Shown here: positions 20,901-28,115 of the stretch, piece after piece | How positions within the stretch are numbered: the first letter of the stretch is position 1 | Layout of the letters: every line of letters starts with the position of its first letter | NCBI RefSeq assembly: GCF_003987065.1 | Contig: NZ_PIPY01000007.1 | Coordinates: 124,001 to 188,000 of the forward strand | Origin: Pseudidiomarina insulisalsae | GTDB taxonomy: Bacteria; Pseudomonadota; Gammaproteobacteria; Enterobacterales; Alteromonadaceae | Direction: 5' to 3' | DNA length: 64,000 nucleotides | Program-made: the position numbers and the translations under genes | The notes under the pieces: model-generated | Databases searched by the model: none | What the model was told of the DNA's origin: nothing | Seen by the model: the letters and a program-made list of their open reading frames with translations, nothing else

Positions 20901-21031
20901 AGCTCGCGTACTTCAACGCCCTGAATTGCCGCAAAACCGGCAATGATAATCAATAAATTAAGTACAACAATAAGAACCGGTCGACGAATCGACAGCGATG
21001 GCAGATCGTTCAGTTGCGGCGCCCATTTCAT
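17945..21031 (-). CDS. RND-family efflux permease (HAE1/AcrB type)
   Basis: Proton-driven inner-membrane pump of 1028 residues, full length for the hydrophobe/amphiphile RND family. After the first membrane helix (PVLIVVLNLLIIIAGFAAIQG) come the porter domains, the TM2-TM6 block with the proton-relay pair in GLIVDDAIVVSEN, the second periplasmic loop, and the TM8-TM12 block with IGLIAKNSILLVEFADQ containing the relay lysine. It lies between a membrane fusion protein gene and an SRPBCC gene with 1-4 nt overlaps, forming an operon. No outer-membrane channel gene is nearby, so a TolC elsewhere is presumed. Substrate unknown. Confidence 0.95.
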   Translation of the reverse strand: MKWAPQLNDLPSLSIRRPVLIVVLNLLIIIAGFAAIQGVEVRELPDVDRPVISVTASYPGAAPETVDTEVTSQLEGAAARVSGVRSIRASSEEGSSRIVIEFRPGIDLDNAANETRESVSRVQRRLPEQVENVSVIKADNDAESVVALAISSDTLDLPALTERVETDLAPNFLNIPGVADVRLTGDRRRVMRVVIEPLRLASYNLTVSDVASALRQAPFDVPAGSLKSTDQQLIVRADASSATTEDVENMIVAGTTRVGDIATVYFGPADASSITRLDGKQVLGLGVIRQARSNTIEISDEVLRLVENLRKQYPELTIQVTDDDAEFIRSSVEEVVTSLGLTILLVVATLWIFIGSGRATIIPAASIPVALIGAIAVIWLLGFSINILTLLALVLATGLIVDDAIVVSENIQRRRTMGLGARAAAVVGTREVFFAVVATTAVLVAVFVPIAFLPSTAGRLFREFGGVLAAAVIISSFVALSLVPALTARLPLKEHKETMLTRLGSKFSTLYQKTLHWVLDHALLVFAACTLIAGSAVWFYLQVDNELMPTEDRGQIRIFARGPDGVGLNFMDRQAQRMEEILLPYANRGAVESINTRVGQWDPNLVFITVRLTDWEERDRSQQEIIEEINEPLSRIPGAPARAMGSNSLNLRGQGGGLEVALTGDEYLDIYNAALKFGEAVQAEMPEVGFPRIGYQPTQPQLRVNIDRRRASDLGVSLNDISTTLRVAINGDDLVDLNIGDQAVPIMLQANRNLIKSPTDLSNLYVGTADGGLVPLSTVASISEEGVAAELERRAQRRAIEVDMQMPTSIPIEQVVENLRAIANETLPENIGMVLLGEAEAYEETEREVMMTYVLAFLIVLLVLAAQFESVNSAVVVMATVPFGIAAAFFALFITGTSINIFSQIGLVMLIGLIAKNSILLVEFADQLRDKGQSVRDAVEHAASIRLRPIMMTLVSTLLGALPLILSVGAGAEARNSIGWVVFGGLAFAVVFTLYLTPVIYLALARFSKPRADETQRLEREMEQAEQQ

Positions 21032-22092
21032 CAGATTGCGCCTCCATCCTGGCCAAGACGCTCAATGGCCTGTCCGCGCCGCAAGGTCTGTACGCCTTCA
21101 ACAATCAGCTCATCGCCCAGTTGCAGGTTGCCATCGACCAATACCCGGCCGGGCAAACGCTGCTTAATGCTAACATCAACACGTTTCGCTTTATTGTCTT
21201 CGACAATCCACACGTAGGCACCTTCGGGACCCCACATCAAGCCAGCCTCGGGCACTACCGGATAGCTGTCACCTGATAAGGTCAAGGCCACCCGAAAGCT
21301 CATGCCGGGACGATAACGGTCTTCGCTGTTGTCAATTTTCGCGCGAATGCGAATAGTTCGGTTCTGCGGATCGATGCGCGAACCGACTTCCGCCACTTCC
21401 GCTGCGAGGCTTTCCTCGGCACGTAACCACGAATACACCTTTAGCTCGGCGCCTTCGTTAAGCATTGCGGCTGACTGCTCCGGTGCCTGAAAATCAAGAA
21501 ACAGCTGTTCGCGCTTATCTAACGTCGTGATCAGCGTTTGCGGGGTAATACGATCACCCACTTCCACATCGGTAATTCCAACCACGCCGCTGAACGGCGC
21601 ATCAACCTGGCGGTCATCGACTTCTGTCTGCGCTTCAGCGACTGCAACTTCGAGTAAGTCACGGGCAATAATGGCCTCATCTAACTGACTTTGCGGGATA
21701 GCGCCCTGGGCACGACTTTTTTGTAAGCGCTCCACGGTACGTTCGGCATCAGCCAACTGCAGCTTGGCACGTTGTAGCGCTATCTGCTGGCGGCGATCAT
21801 CAAGTTGCACGAGAATATCGCCGGTGTTCACCTCATCTCCCGGCGCGAAGTTCACCGCGGTGACGACGTCGCCTACTGCCGGATAAATGTCGACTGATTG
21901 CAAGGCTTCGGCGTAGGCAACCGCTTCTACCTGTTCCTGCTTACGCTCAAAGCCGAGTTGTTGGGTAACCACCAGAGCCGCCTGCTCGCGGTTACCCCAT
22001 TGTTGCGCAACTACCGCATCAGACAGCACCAGACTGGGGACTATAAAACTAACTGCCAATAATGCGGCTGAGCTACCAAAAGACCACTTCAT
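21031..22092 (-). CDS. RND efflux membrane fusion protein
   Basis: Periplasmic adaptor linking an RND pump to an outer-membrane channel. The protein has 353 residues with an N-terminal signal/anchor (MKWSFGSSAALLAVSFIVPS). The lipoyl half-motifs flank a coiled-coil hairpin: AVGDVVTAVNFAPGDEVNTG and then DAPFSGVVGITDVEVGDRI, with the helical LQRAKLQLADAERTVERLQKS between. Its stop overlaps the start of the pump gene by one base, so the two are coupled. It is the first gene of the three-gene operon. Confidence 0.93.
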   Translation of the reverse strand: MKWSFGSSAALLAVSFIVPSLVLSDAVVAQQWGNREQAALVVTQQLGFERKQEQVEAVAYAEALQSVDIYPAVGDVVTAVNFAPGDEVNTGDILVQLDDRRQQIALQRAKLQLADAERTVERLQKSRAQGAIPQSQLDEAIIARDLLEVAVAEAQTEVDDRQVDAPFSGVVGITDVEVGDRITPQTLITTLDKREQLFLDFQAPEQSAAMLNEGAELKVYSWLRAEESLAAEVAEVGSRIDPQNRTIRIRAKIDNSEDRYRPGMSFRVALTLSGDSYPVVPEAGLMWGPEGAYVWIVEDNKAKRVDVSIKQRLPGRVLVDGNLQLGDELIVEGVQTLRRGQAIERLGQDGGAI

Positions 22093-22160
22093 GTAGATCT
22101 ATTCCTTGTATCAATTCGATGTGACTGCTTATCTATAGTGCTATTTCAGCAAATATGATC

Positions 22161-22195
22161 AAAAAAGGCCGTACATCTTCGATGAACGGCCTTTT
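22161..22195 (-). terminator. Intrinsic terminator after qmcA
   Basis: Read on the minus strand, AAAAGGCCGT pairs with ACGGCCTTTT (22163-22172 and 22186-22195), followed by TTTTTT in total. The loop contains a further CATC-TTC-GATG mini-stem. It sits just past the qmcA stop and before the divergent region of the efflux operon. Confidence 0.88.
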
Positions 22196-22214
22196 AGATA
22201 CGCCAGTTGCAGTC

Positions 22215-23147
22215 TTACTGCTGCGGTCTGGCTTTCAGTACTTCGGTAAGACCGGCAACGGCGCCGCCGATATCAGCAAGCTGCGCCGGCAAAATGAGTG
22301 TATTGGTCTCTTTTGCCAAATTTCCGAATTCTTTCACGTATTGCTCGGCAACGCGCAAACTAACTGCATCCTGTCCACCGGGTTCCTGAATGGCTGCGGC
22401 AATTTTTCGCAGACCTTCTGCGGTCGCGGCGGCAACCAGTTCAATCTCACGCGCGCGCCCTTCGGCTTCATTAATCTGTTTCAACTTTTCCGCTTCAGAA
22501 AGGTTGATGACTTCTTGTTTATGACCTTCAGAGACATTGATCATCGACTGCCGTTCCCCTTCTGACTTGGCAATCGCCGCGCGGCGTTCGCGCTCAGCGC
22601 GCATCTGCTGCTCCAAAGCGTCTTTAATGCTCATCGGCAACTCAATATCTGAAATTTCGTAGCGCAATACCTTTATGCCCCAGGGCGATGCCGCTTCATC
22701 CAGCGCCTGCACCACTATTTCATTAATGCGCGCACGCTCTTCGAAGGTTTTATCCAAATCGGTCTGACCAATGACCGAGCGCATCGTAGTTTGCGCCAGT
22801 TGTGACGCCGCATACCGATAATCATTAATGCCGTAACTGGCTTTGTGCGCGTCGACCACCTGAATATATAACACGCCATTAATGCCGACCTGGATATTGT
22901 CTTTGGTCACACAGGCCTGGCGCTCAACATCAATCACTTCCTCTTTTAAAGTGTGCTGATAAGCAACTTTATCAATGAAAGGGATTAATAAGTGGAAGCC
23001 TGAGTCGAGCGTGCGGTTGTAGCGCCCTAACCGCTCAATTACATAGTTGGTTCGTTGCGGCACAATGCGCGCGGTTTTTAAAATAATAATAATCGCGGCA
23101 AGGGCAAAACCGAATGCCAGGACTGTACCTACATCAAAGGGCAACAT
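22215..23147 (-). CDS. qmcA: SPFH/stomatin-family membrane protein QmcA
   Basis: Membrane-microdomain scaffold of the stomatin/paraslipin class; E. coli QmcA is linked to FtsH-type quality control. The 310-residue protein has an N-terminal membrane helix (VLAFGFALAAIIIILKTARI), then the SPFH domain starting VPQRTNYVIERLGRYNRTLDSG, and a long charged coiled coil (RAERERRAAIAKSEGERQS, then EAEKLKQINEAEGRAREIE). It pairs with the upstream nfeD-like gene 3 nt away, the usual SPFH-NfeD operon. Confidence 0.93.
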   Translation of the reverse strand: MLPFDVGTVLAFGFALAAIIIILKTARIVPQRTNYVIERLGRYNRTLDSGFHLLIPFIDKVAYQHTLKEEVIDVERQACVTKDNIQVGINGVLYIQVVDAHKASYGINDYRYAASQLAQTTMRSVIGQTDLDKTFEERARINEIVVQALDEAASPWGIKVLRYEISDIELPMSIKDALEQQMRAERERRAAIAKSEGERQSMINVSEGHKQEVINLSEAEKLKQINEAEGRAREIELVAAATAEGLRKIAAAIQEPGGQDAVSLRVAEQYVKEFGNLAKETNTLILPAQLADIGGAVAGLTEVLKARPQQ

Positions 23148-23150
23148 TTG

Positions 23151-23618
23151 TTAGCGCTCCTGTTGTTCTACTTTTATTGGTTTTTGTTTTGCGACGGTCA
23201 ATTGTATGCCTTCGTTAGCAACGACCCAGGCGGTATCACCGGCTTTGAGTTCATCGTCAGAAAATGCATCCCATTGCACGCCATTGAGCAGCACCCGGCC
23301 GGCACCATGTTTGAAATCACGAATCACTTTCACGCGGGCACCGATGTCTCGCTGAAAATTCGGTTTGGCTTCATCTTCATCGGCGGTGTAGCCCATGAAC
23401 CAGCGTTTGAAATGGCCGCGTGCCAGCACTAATAACGCCAGACTGACCGCACCAAAAACTGCAAACTGTGTTGCGCTTTGCTCAATAAGATCCCAGTGCA
23501 GCAATAATCCGGTGGTTATCGCTCCAATGCCCAGAAATACAGCGATAACGCTGGTTAACAGCAACTCTGAGAGAATCAGTGCAATCCCTATGATAATCCA
23601 GATCAGCGCAACGGACAT
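23151..23618 (-). CDS. NfeD family membrane protein (YbbK type)
   Basis: Partner of the SPFH protein in membrane-domain organisation. The 155 residues comprise three or four membrane segments (IWIIIGIALILSELLLTSVIA, LGIGAITTGLLLHW, AVFGAVSLALLVLARG) and a C-terminal OB-fold (GARVKVIRDFKHGAGRVLLNGVQWDA). Short NfeD proteins of this kind lack the ClpP-like protease domain. Co-transcribed with qmcA. Confidence 0.9.
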   Translation of the reverse strand: MSVALIWIIIGIALILSELLLTSVIAVFLGIGAITTGLLLHWDLIEQSATQFAVFGAVSLALLVLARGHFKRWFMGYTADEDEAKPNFQRDIGARVKVIRDFKHGAGRVLLNGVQWDAFSDDELKAGDTAWVVANEGIQLTVAKQKPIKVEQQER

Positions 23619-23695
23619 GGCAACTCCTTGGTGGTTTAAAGCGACATTTCAGGACTATAGCATGCGTTGCTGACATCCCCACTGCTGAATTTGTT

Positions 23696-24142
23696 TCAAT
23701 TTGCTTCGCTACTAAAGGTCGCACTAACACTCGCGGGCAAATCCCCCTGTGTTGCTAACGGAATGGTCAGGCGCCAGGTCATCTGGTGTTCGGTACAGGC
23801 GCCCAGATAGAGCTGAGCATGCCATTCCCCTTCATCGCCCTGCTGCCATTGCACCGGTGACACGCCCATGTACATGGACTCGCCCCCGAGCTCGCTAAGT
23901 TCTGGTGTGACCCCTGCCGGCAGCTGCAAGCGCAAAGGAATTTGCTTCTCGACTGGCAACGGTTGCGGCGGTAGCCATAAAACTACCTTTTCTTGATGCA
24001 GATCAATTTTTTCCGTCGCAAAATGTTGCGCTGTATCAGGGCGGCAAGAGATACTTAGCGATGCCAGCAAAAGTAGGGAAAAGACCCTGCTTTTTTTGTG
24101 GATAAAGGTAAGATACGGTAAAAACGGATAAGAAATTTTCAT
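23696..24142 (-). CDS. Conserved small putative lipoprotein, divergent from ccoN
   Basis: 148 residues, function unknown. After a basic N-terminus there is a hydrophobic segment VFSLLLLASLSISC ending in a cysteine that could be lipidated, although Ser at -3 is atypical for a lipobox. The rest is a small beta-rich domain with GGESMYMGVSPVQW and LGACTEHQMTWRLTIP; similar MYMG and CxxxxMxWR patterns occur, to my recollection, in hypothetical proteins of other gammaproteobacteria. It reads divergently from the cbb3 oxidase operon and lies 77 nt upstream of nfeD, so it could be tied to either. The only ATG in the N-terminal part is at 24142. Confidence 0.65.
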   Translation of the reverse strand: MKISYPFLPYLTFIHKKSRVFSLLLLASLSISCRPDTAQHFATEKIDLHQEKVVLWLPPQPLPVEKQIPLRLQLPAGVTPELSELGGESMYMGVSPVQWQQGDEGEWHAQLYLGACTEHQMTWRLTIPLATQGDLPASVSATFSSEAN

Positions 24143-24317
24143 GCCTTGCCCAAATTTTCCTCAAGTTGGCGTTACGCTTGTCTTTTTCCTGGAATGTTCC
24201 TGTATTTTTCTGGCTATTCGTCATAAAATACCGGTGTTTGTCTAGTATCCGACAAGCGATCATCATTGTCACGTTACTCTGTTTTCAGAAGTCAGAGCAT
24301 CAACGCGGAAATAAAAA

Positions 24318-25772
24318 ATGAGTCAAATAAGTCCACAACAAATCGAATACAACCTCAAAGTCGTGCGCCAGTTTACGATTGCCACGGTTATCTGGGGTCT
24401 CATCGGTATGGCTCTTGGTACCTGGATTGCCGCTCAGCTGGTATGGCCTGAGCTCAATTTCGATATACCATGGCTAACCTACTCCCGCTTGCGTCCTTTA
24501 CATACCAACTCGGTAATTTTTGCCTTTGGTACATCGGCGCTAATGGGAACCTCCTTTTATATCGTGCAGAAAACCTGCCGTACTAAGTTGTTCTCCGACA
24601 AGTTAGCGGCTTTTGTGTTCTGGTCATGGCAAACCGTCATTGTGCTCGCAGTGATCACCTTACCCTTAGGTTTTACCAGCTCTAAAGAGTATGCTGAGCT
24701 GGAATGGCCCATTGATATTTTGATCGCGTTGTCGTGGATAGCGTACCTTATTGTGTTCTTCGGAACTCTGGTTAAACGTCGCACTTCTCATATTTATGTC
24801 GCTAACTGGTTCTACGGCAGCTTTATCATTGTGGTCGCCATATTGCATATCGTGAACAGCATGTCAGTGCCGGTTTCCTTCACCAAGTCGTACAGTATTT
24901 ACGCCGGCGCTATCGATGCCATGGTGCAATGGTGGTATGGACATAATGCAGTAGGCTTCCTGTTAACCGCTGGTTTCCTTGGTATGATGTACTACTTCGT
25001 ACCCAAGCAGGCTGAACGTCCGGTCTACTCTTATCGCCTGTCAGTCGTTCATTTCTGGGCGCTGATTGGTCTTTATATCTGGGCGGGCCCGCACCACCTG
25101 CATTACACGGCGCTGCCGGACTGGACACAGTCATTAGGTATGGTGATGTCAGTGATTCTGTTCGTGCCTTCATGGGGCGGTATGATCAACGGTATCATGA
25201 CCTTATCCGGTGCCTGGTATAAGCTGAAAACCGACCCTATTCTGCGCTTCCTGATCGTGTCATTGTCCTTCTACGGCATGTCGACGTTCGAAGGCCCAAT
25301 GATGTCAATCAAATCAGTGAATGCAATTTCGCATTACACTGACTGGACCATCGGTCACGTTCACTCCGGTGCGCTGGGTTGGGTTGCGATGATTACCATC
25401 GGTGCGATGTACTATCTGATTCCACGTCTGTGGGGCCAGACCCAGATGCACAATGTACGCTGGATTAACATTCACTTCTGGTTGCATACCATCGGTGTAG
25501 TGCTCTACATCGTTGCGCTGTGGATTTCAGGTGTCATGCAAGGTCTGATGTGGCGTGCGGTGAACGCTGAAGACGGTACCCTCACCTACAGCTTTGTAGA
25601 GAGTGTACAGGCGTCGTATCCGTTCTGGTTCATTCGCTTTGTCGGTGGTCTGTTCATTGTCGCCGGTATGTTACTGATGATTTGGAACATGTACCGCACT
25701 ATCAGCGCAGGTAAACCTACCCGTGAAACTATTGATGCTGCTCCTCGTGAAGCGGCCACGCAATCAGCTTAA
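24318..25772 (+). CDS. ccoN: Cytochrome cbb3 oxidase subunit I
   Basis: Catalytic subunit with low-spin heme b and the heme b3-CuB site that reduces oxygen at high affinity. The 484 residues form about twelve membrane helices. Conserved histidine-containing blocks are seen: [71 protein letters not shown] and [14 protein letters not shown]. It is the first gene of ccoNOQP; ccoO follows 12 nt later. No clear FNR box was found upstream. Confidence 0.98.
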   Translation: MSQISPQQIEYNLKVVRQFTIATVIWGLIGMALGTWIAAQLVWPELNFDIPWLTYSRLRPLHTNSVIFAFGTSALMGTSFYIVQKTCRTKLFSDKLAAFVFWSWQTVIVLAVITLPLGFTSSKEYAELEWPIDILIALSWIAYLIVFFGTLVKRRTSHIYVANWFYGSFIIVVAILHIVNSMSVPVSFTKSYSIYAGAIDAMVQWWYGHNAVGFLLTAGFLGMMYYFVPKQAERPVYSYRLSVVHFWALIGLYIWAGPHHLHYTALPDWTQSLGMVMSVILFVPSWGGMINGIMTLSGAWYKLKTDPILRFLIVSLSFYGMSTFEGPMMSIKSVNAISHYTDWTIGHVHSGALGWVAMITIGAMYYLIPRLWGQTQMHNVRWINIHFWLHTIGVVLYIVALWISGVMQGLMWRAVNAEDGTLTYSFVESVQASYPFWFIRFVGGLFIVAGMLLMIWNMYRTISAGKPTRETIDAAPREAATQSA

Positions 25773-25784
25773 GGAGTCGTAAGC

Positions 25785-26408
25785 ATGTTCAAAAACATTA
25801 AGCATGATTTCGTTGAAAAACGCGTGGGGTGGCTGGCGATCTTTACGGTCCTCACCATCTCAATTGGTGGTTTGGTAGAGATTACGCCGTTATTATTCCA
25901 GAAGCAGACCAACGCACCGGTCGTTGGTCTTGAGCCCTACACTGCGCTCGAACTCGAAGGCCGTGATATCTATATCCGGGAAGGCTGCAATGTCTGTCAC
26001 AGTCAGATGATACGCCCATTCCGTGCTGAAACCGAGCGCTACGGGCATTACTCACTGGCCGGTGAACATGTGTGGGAACGCCCATTCCTGTGGGGGTCAA
26101 AGCGTACCGGCCCTGATCTTGCGCGGGTCGGTGGTCGCTACAGCGATGAGTGGCATTACGTTCACTTGATGAATCCACGTGATGTAGTGCCTGAATCCAA
26201 CATGCCCGGTTATCCATGGTTAGCGGAAAACACCCTTGATGGTGAGTATACAGCGAAGAAAATGGAAGTCTATCGTCAGTACGGCGTGCCCTACACTGAT
26301 GAAGATATCGCTGGAGCAAAAGAGGCAGTAGCAGGCAAGCGAGAAGTCGATGCCTTGATTGCTTACCTACAATCATTGGGAACCGCTTTGCAACAACAGG
26401 CCAACTAA
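25785..26408 (+). CDS. ccoO: Cytochrome cbb3 oxidase subunit II (mono-heme cytochrome c)
   Basis: Membrane-anchored c-type cytochrome subunit that passes electrons to CcoN. The 207-residue protein has an N-terminal anchor helix ([20 protein letters not shown]) and one heme site CNVCH at residues 68-72, followed by [18 protein letters not shown]. The methionine ligand is likely in [11 protein letters not shown]. It follows ccoN closely and precedes ccoQ by one base. Confidence 0.97.
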   Translation: MFKNIKHDFVEKRVGWLAIFTVLTISIGGLVEITPLLFQKQTNAPVVGLEPYTALELEGRDIYIREGCNVCHSQMIRPFRAETERYGHYSLAGEHVWERPFLWGSKRTGPDLARVGGRYSDEWHYVHLMNPRDVVPESNMPGYPWLAENTLDGEYTAKKMEVYRQYGVPYTDEDIAGAKEAVAGKREVDALIAYLQSLGTALQQQAN

Positions 26409-26409
26409 G

Positions 26410-26601
26410 ATGGATTACATCACCTGGCGAAGTATTTACACAGTTATCGTTTTTGTATTGTTCATTGGCATTGCGCTGTGGGCTTTTAGCAGAAAGCGTA
26501 AAAAGCAATTCGATGAGGCCGCGAAGTCGATCTTTGAAGAAGACGAACTGAGCAGCACAAAGCAAGACAATACTAAACAGGAGTCGAAGAATAATGAGTA
26601 G
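26410..26601 (+). CDS. ccoQ: Cytochrome cbb3 oxidase subunit CcoQ
   Basis: Small assembly/stability subunit. The 63 residues comprise one membrane helix (YTVIVFVLFIGIALWAF) followed by a basic then acidic cytoplasmic tail, the usual CcoQ layout. The ATG at 26410 is chosen because it begins right after the ccoO stop and gives the family N-terminus MDYITWRS; an in-frame ATG within ccoO would add a foreign tail. It overlaps ccoP by 8 nt. Confidence 0.92.
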   Translation: MDYITWRSIYTVIVFVLFIGIALWAFSRKRKKQFDEAAKSIFEEDELSSTKQDNTKQESKNNE

Positions 26602-27544
26602 CTTCTGGAGTGCATGGATTATCGTCCTGACCCTTGCGTTTTTAGTCTTTATCATTTGGCTATTACGCTGGAACATGAGTAACTACACCGGAATTAAAGA
26701 AGGTGAGCTCATGGATCACGATTTCGACAACATCGTCGAAATCAACAACCCGTTACCGCGCTGGTGGATGATTCTGTTTTGGGTCACCATTGTCTGGGGC
26801 TTTTTCTACCTTGCCTTATTCCCGGGCCTGGGCAGTTTCCAGGGCCTGTTAGGCTGGAGCAGTTCGAACCAGAACGTGCGCTCGCTGGAGCAATCCCGCG
26901 AAGCCACGCAAGAGCGACTTGATGCCGGCCTCATCGTGCAGTACGACAGGGAGATGCGTGCGGCAGAAGCCGAGTACGGTCCGGTTTTCGAAGCTTTGTC
27001 GCAACGCCCTATTCCGGAACTTGCCAAAGACGAAGAAGCGGTCGAGATCGGTCAGCGTTTGTTCCTGCAAAACTGCGCGCAGTGCCACGGCTCAAATGCT
27101 ATGGGTGGCAAAGGCTTCCCTAACCTGACCGATGACGCCTGGTTATATGGTGGCTCTCCGGAGGCCATCAAGACCACCTTGCTCGAAGGTCGTCGCGGCC
27201 AAATGCCAGCCTTTAGCGGCCAGTTCAATGATCAGGAGATCACTGAACTTGCAACTTATGTACTGAGCTTAAGTGGCCGTAAAGTCGACCCTGAGCTGGC
27301 TTCAGCTGGTAAACAGAAGTTTGCCGTCTGTTCAGCCTGTCACGGTGCGGACGGTAAAGGTAATCAGCAACTTGGAGCGCCTAATCTGACTGATAACATC
27401 TGGTTATATGGTGGCTCGCAGGCGGCAATTGAAGAAACCCTTCAAAACGGACGCCAGGGTGTGATGCCTGCCTGGGAAAATATCTTGGGTGAGGACAAAA
27501 TACACGTCATTAGCGCCTATGTTTACGGGCTTTCAAACGAGTAG
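26594..27544 (+). CDS. ccoP: Cytochrome cbb3 oxidase subunit III (di-heme cytochrome c)
   Basis: Di-heme c-type cytochrome that receives electrons from soluble cytochromes. The 316 residues include two N-terminal membrane helices (residues about 5-26 and 57-77) and two heme sites: CAQCH at 161-165 and CSACH at 246-250. Each is followed by a PNLTD...WLYGGS segment and a methionine-bearing loop (GQMPAF, GVMPAW), showing the internal duplication. Last gene of the oxidase operon before a terminator. Confidence 0.97.
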   Translation: MSSFWSAWIIVLTLAFLVFIIWLLRWNMSNYTGIKEGELMDHDFDNIVEINNPLPRWWMILFWVTIVWGFFYLALFPGLGSFQGLLGWSSSNQNVRSLEQSREATQERLDAGLIVQYDREMRAAEAEYGPVFEALSQRPIPELAKDEEAVEIGQRLFLQNCAQCHGSNAMGGKGFPNLTDDAWLYGGSPEAIKTTLLEGRRGQMPAFSGQFNDQEITELATYVLSLSGRKVDPELASAGKQKFAVCSACHGADGKGNQQLGAPNLTDNIWLYGGSQAAIEETLQNGRQGVMPAWENILGEDKIHVISAYVYGLSNE

Positions 27545-27550
27545 AATGAA

Positions 27551-27574
27551 AACCCCGCGCTCGCGGGGTTTTTT
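27551..27574 (+). terminator. Intrinsic terminator between ccoP and ccoH
   Basis: AACCCCGC (27551-27558) and GCGGGGTT (27563-27570) form a GC-rich stem with a 4-nt loop, then TTTT. It separates structural genes from assembly genes, perhaps with partial read-through. Confidence 0.9.
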
Positions 27575-27607
27575 ATAAGTACAAATGTAATTGTGAGGTA
27601 ATAAGTG

Positions 27608-28114
27608 ATGGAGAAACCCTGGTATAAGCAGTTCTGGCCTTGGTTTTTGATGTGTATTCCGTTTTCCGTGATCATTGCCATGATCATCACGCTAAGCATT
27701 GCCTCACGTTACGGTGATAATCCGATGGTCGTCGATGACTATTATAAGAAAGGCCGCGGTATTAATGCTCAGGTTGAAAAAGTTCAGGAAGCGCAAAAAC
27801 GTGGAATAAGTTTTAGTTTCCGGCAACAGGACACAAATATTCTATTGGCATACGAAAGTGGCGCGCCCGCTGAGCTGACCGCGCTAAATATGCATTTTTA
27901 CCATACCACGCTTGCCGAGAAAGACTTTTCGCTGGTGCTGACGGCGGACGCCAATGGCGTCTTCCGTGGTACCTTGCCTGCTGACGCGCTTGCCCATGAA
28001 GGCAAATGGACGGTGACCATTACGCCTTTCGACGGCAGTTGGCGTCTCAGTCAACAAATTCAGTTACCCAGTTATCGCAAGCTCATTTTAGAGCCGTTAA
28101 CTTACGGCGTATAA
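27608..28114 (+). CDS. ccoH: FixH/CcoH family cbb3 oxidase assembly protein
   Basis: Assembly factor for the cbb3 oxidase, anchored by one N-terminal helix (PWFLMCIPFSVIIAMIITLSIA) with a periplasmic beta-rich FixH domain (168 residues). The motif NPMVVDDYYKKGRGIN just after the helix is typical. An in-frame GTG lies 3 nt upstream (27605). ATG at 27608 is preferred, with GAGG at 27595-27598. It lies one base before ccoI. ccoG, which often precedes ccoH, is not present here. Confidence 0.9.
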   Translation: MEKPWYKQFWPWFLMCIPFSVIIAMIITLSIASRYGDNPMVVDDYYKKGRGINAQVEKVQEAQKRGISFSFRQQDTNILLAYESGAPAELTALNMHFYHTTLAEKDFSLVLTADANGVFRGTLPADALAHEGKWTVTITPFDGSWRLSQQIQLPSYRKLILEPLTYGV

Positions 28115-28115
28115 C

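Noticed and set aside
22155-22565. Plus-strand 136-codon frame opposite qmcA
   Set aside because: It begins in the qmcA terminator and runs antisense to a conserved SPFH coiled coil.
24143-24317. FNR box search upstream of ccoN
   Set aside because: Only an isolated ATCAA half-site near 24298 was found; no partner TTGAT at the right spacing.
25882-26676. Open 264-codon frame on the minus strand across ccoO, ccoQ and ccoP
   Set aside because: It is antisense to three well-conserved oxidase genes, has no recognisable domain or ribosome site, and its composition is what the complementary strand of biased coding sequence gives.
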